From: Intestinibacillus massiliensis
GTDB lineage: Bacteria > Bacillota > Clostridia > Oscillospirales > Butyricicoccaceae
Direction of reading: 5' to 3'
Length of the DNA: 64,000 nt
Assembly: GCA_029267335.1 (NCBI GenBank)
Contig: JAJUJC010000004.1
Span: 124,001-188,000 of the forward strand
Below, one piece after another: positions 62,777-64,000 of the stretch. How positions within the stretch are numbered: the first letter of the stretch is position 1; each line of letters starts with the position of its first letter. A program made the translations under genes and the position numbers. The notes under the pieces were generated by a model. It was not told the origin of the DNA and searched no databases. It saw nothing but the letters and a program-made list of their open reading frames with translations.

Positions 62777-63366
62777 ATCAACCTATCCGTGTCGGCTTCG
62801 CGCTGACCGGCTCTTTCTGCACCTTTTCCCGCGTGCTGCCCATCATTGAGGGACTTGTCGCGCGCGGATGGGCGGTCACGCCCATCCTGTCGGAGAATGC
62901 AGGCTCGACCGACACCCGCTTCGGAACTGCCGCCGACTGGCGCACGCGGCTGACCGCGGCATGCGGCGTGCCCATTCTCGACACGATTCCCGCGTGCGAG
63001 CCGATCGGCCCCAAGGCGCTCTTCGACATTCTGGTCGTCGCACCCTGCACGGGCAATACGCTCGCCAAGCTCTCCCACGGCGTGACCGATACCTCGGTGA
63101 CCATGGCGGTCAAAAGCCATCTGCGCGGGGCAAAGCCCGTGCTGCTCGCCGTATCGACAAACGACGCGCTTTCGGGCAGCGCCGCAAATATCGGCACGCT
63201 GCTCAACCGCAAGCACTATTATTTTGTCCCGATGGGGCAGGATAATCCGACCGCGAAGCCCTGTTCGGTCGTCGCGCACATGGAGATCATCCCCGACGCG
63301 ATCGAATCCGCGCTCGCGGGCAGGCAAATGCAGCCGCTGCTGCTCGCTCCCGCCGCAAAAACGTAA
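62773..63366 (+). CDS. dpaB: Dipicolinate synthase subunit B (flavoprotein)
   Basis: 197 residues. DpaB (SpoVFB) is the flavodoxin/phosphopantothenoylcysteine-decarboxylase-like partner of DpaA. IRVGFALTGSFCTFSRVLP opens the protein; ILVVAPCTGNTLAKLSHGVTD is the flavoprotein signature, and the NRKHYYFVPMGQDNP block is family-specific. GTG 62773 with GAGGAGG upstream; it overlaps dpaA by 4 bp, so the two subunits are coupled. Confidence 0.96.
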   Translation: MNQPIRVGFALTGSFCTFSRVLPIIEGLVARGWAVTPILSENAGSTDTRFGTAADWRTRLTAACGVPILDTIPACEPIGPKALFDILVVAPCTGNTLAKLSHGVTDTSVTMAVKSHLRGAKPVLLAVSTNDALSGSAANIGTLLNRKHYYFVPMGQDNPTAKPCSVVAHMEIIPDAIESALAGRQMQPLLLAPAAKT

Positions 63367-63370
63367 AAAT

Positions 63371-63422
63371 CCCCGTCTCCTGCGCCGGAAACACCGGTTT
63401 TCTGCGGGAGACGGGGTTTTTT
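63371..63422 (+). terminator. Terminator after dpaB
   Basis: CCCCGTCTCCTGC and GCGGGAGACGGGG arms (one G-U pair) with an internal GCCGG/CCGGT hairpin, then six Ts. It slightly overlaps the stop codon of the convergent glycosylase gene. Confidence 0.85.
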
Positions 63423-63924
63423 ATGCCTGAAGATAGGGTGCGAGCGCGGCTCGGTATGCCTCGATCAGCCGCTCGACCGACCATGCTGCGTTCGCGGGAC
63501 TGGTCGAGGGCAGCTTGCCTGCCGGCATGCCGGTCACCGGCTCGATGAGCTGATGATAAAACTTCCATGCCGTGCCGCCGGTCGTGAATACCGCACGCAC
63601 CGGCGTACTGCGCAGGATCGGGCGCAGATCGTTCGCGACCGGATTGCGGATCGCCGCATCCGACGCGCCGACGATGTCGCACGACGCGAGCACATCCCAC
63701 AGCGCAACGCCGTGCCGCAGGCAGAGCGCGCGCTTGTCCGCAAGGGTCTGCGGTACAGCTTCGCCGAGCACCGCCGCCATCACGCGCCAGAACCGGTTCT
63801 GCGGATGCCCGTAAAAGAAACCCTGCTCACGCGATTTGGGACTGGGCATCGAGCCGAGCAGCAATACACGCGAATCCGGTCCATACAGCGGCTCAAAATT
63901 ATGATAAACAGTTTGATACTCCAT
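63421..63924 (-). CDS. DNA-deoxyinosine glycosylase (uracil-DNA glycosylase fold)
   Basis: 167 residues. LLLGSMPSPKSREQGFFYGH then PQNRFWRVMAAVLGE is the conserved start of the family that removes hypoxanthine (and in some cases uracil) from DNA; VALWDVLASCDIVGASD and the late LPSTSPANAAWS supply the rest of the base-recognition pocket. ATG 63924 is preferred with GGAG 8 nt upstream; GTG 63933 lies inside that site. The start is 5 bp after the stop of an upstream gene. Confidence 0.9.
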   Translation of the reverse strand: MEYQTVYHNFEPLYGPDSRVLLLGSMPSPKSREQGFFYGHPQNRFWRVMAAVLGEAVPQTLADKRALCLRHGVALWDVLASCDIVGASDAAIRNPVANDLRPILRSTPVRAVFTTGGTAWKFYHQLIEPVTGMPAGKLPSTSPANAAWSVERLIEAYRAALAPYLQA

Positions 63925-63929
63925 GAACC

Positions 63930-64000
63930 TCACTCCAATACCTGCAAAAATGCGCGAAACGCACTCGGGAGCGCATAGTCCGCCCGCAGCGCGTCCGGTG
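63930..64000 (-). CDS. C-terminal end of an upstream gene (partial)
   Basis: The frame PDALRADYALPSAFRAFLQV then LE ends in TGA at 63930-63932, 5 bp before the glycosylase start codon. It has the composition of real coding sequence and the tight spacing of an operon. Too short to identify. Confidence 0.5.
   Translation of the reverse strand, partial: PDALRADYALPSAFRAFLQVLE

Noticed and set aside
1-64000. CRISPR arrays, insertion sequences, prophage or integrative elements
   Set aside because: No regularly spaced repeats, transposase or integrase motifs, or att-like duplications were seen; the content is chromosomal core and metabolic genes.

Overview
The window reads as a chromosomal segment from a moderately GC-rich, endospore-forming member of the Firmicutes (Clostridia). 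The lineage evidence is: the syntenic block yqfC-yqfD-phoH-ybeY-dgkA-era-yqzL-recO; the sporulation genes yqfC, yqfD, ylbJ, spoVG and dpaAB; sepF; a T-box leader; ferredoxin-linked 2-oxoacid metabolism; and Firmicute-style AGGAGG ribosome binding sites with many TTG/GTG starts. The gut-type sugar systems fit an intestinal anaerobe, but the genus cannot be fixed by reading. No insertion sequence, prophage, CRISPR array or rRNA was found.

Layout. 1-7.2 kb (minus): yqfC, yqfD, phoH, ybeY, dgkA, era, yqzL and recO in a tight overlapping series, then mutS2, which runs off the left edge. 7.3-11.6 kb: ylbJ, a small Cys protein, a DD-carboxypeptidase, sepF, a cell-wall amidase and a 45-codon transcription unit. 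11.6-15.8 kb (minus): a thiol-redox operon (lipoprotein rhodanese, trxA, trxB, Rrf2 regulator, decayed flavoprotein reductase, CcdA-TlpA fusion) behind a promoter carrying an Rrf2-like inverted repeat. 15.8-17 kb: a locally AT-richer patch with two unknown ORFs, a sigma-K-like promoter and two tRNA-Ser genes. 17-25 kb: pepD, an HD protein, a MATE transporter, a DUF1576-type membrane protein, a YitT protein, a flavodoxin-like gene remnant and a phosphodiester glycosidase with SLH repeats.

25-33.5 kb (plus): an alpha-glucan/oligosaccharide operon (ABC binding lipoprotein, two permeases, LacI regulator, malQ, glgP) with a LacI-type operator at its promoter. The ATPase is not encoded here. 33.5-37 kb (minus): porGDAB-type 2-oxoacid:ferredoxin oxidoreductase under a T-box leader whose specifier aligns as the isoleucine codon ATC. 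This is the most informative regulatory element in the window. 37-45 kb: a P-loop kinase-like protein, a zinc-ribbon protein, uraA, a cytidylate kinase-like protein, murC, spoVG, a GT28 glycosyltransferase, a CPBP protease and a nucleotidyltransferase-fold protein. 45-47.8 kb (minus): a four-domain CoA-disulfide reductase/rhodanese/TusA/DsrE fusion with a Crp/Fnr-like palindrome centred at about -42.

47.9-53.3 kb: the sucrose locus scrR, scrA, scrB, scrK with an operator just after the -10 box. 53.3-61 kb: an efflux operon of two paralogous TolC-like proteins, an RND adaptor, an RND pump and a TetR regulator, headed by a consensus promoter and a perfect 26-bp palindrome. 61-64 kb: a second TetR regulator, dpaA-dpaB (dipicolinate for the spore core) and a uracil-DNA-glycosylase-fold enzyme. 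Stretches over 300 bp without a firm gene are 15701-16131 (promoter/operator, one doubtful ORF, sigma-K-like promoter), 25070-25389 (two divergent promoters and an operator; nothing seen in 25134-25278) and 36713-37236 (T-box, promoters, GTCCTC repeats).
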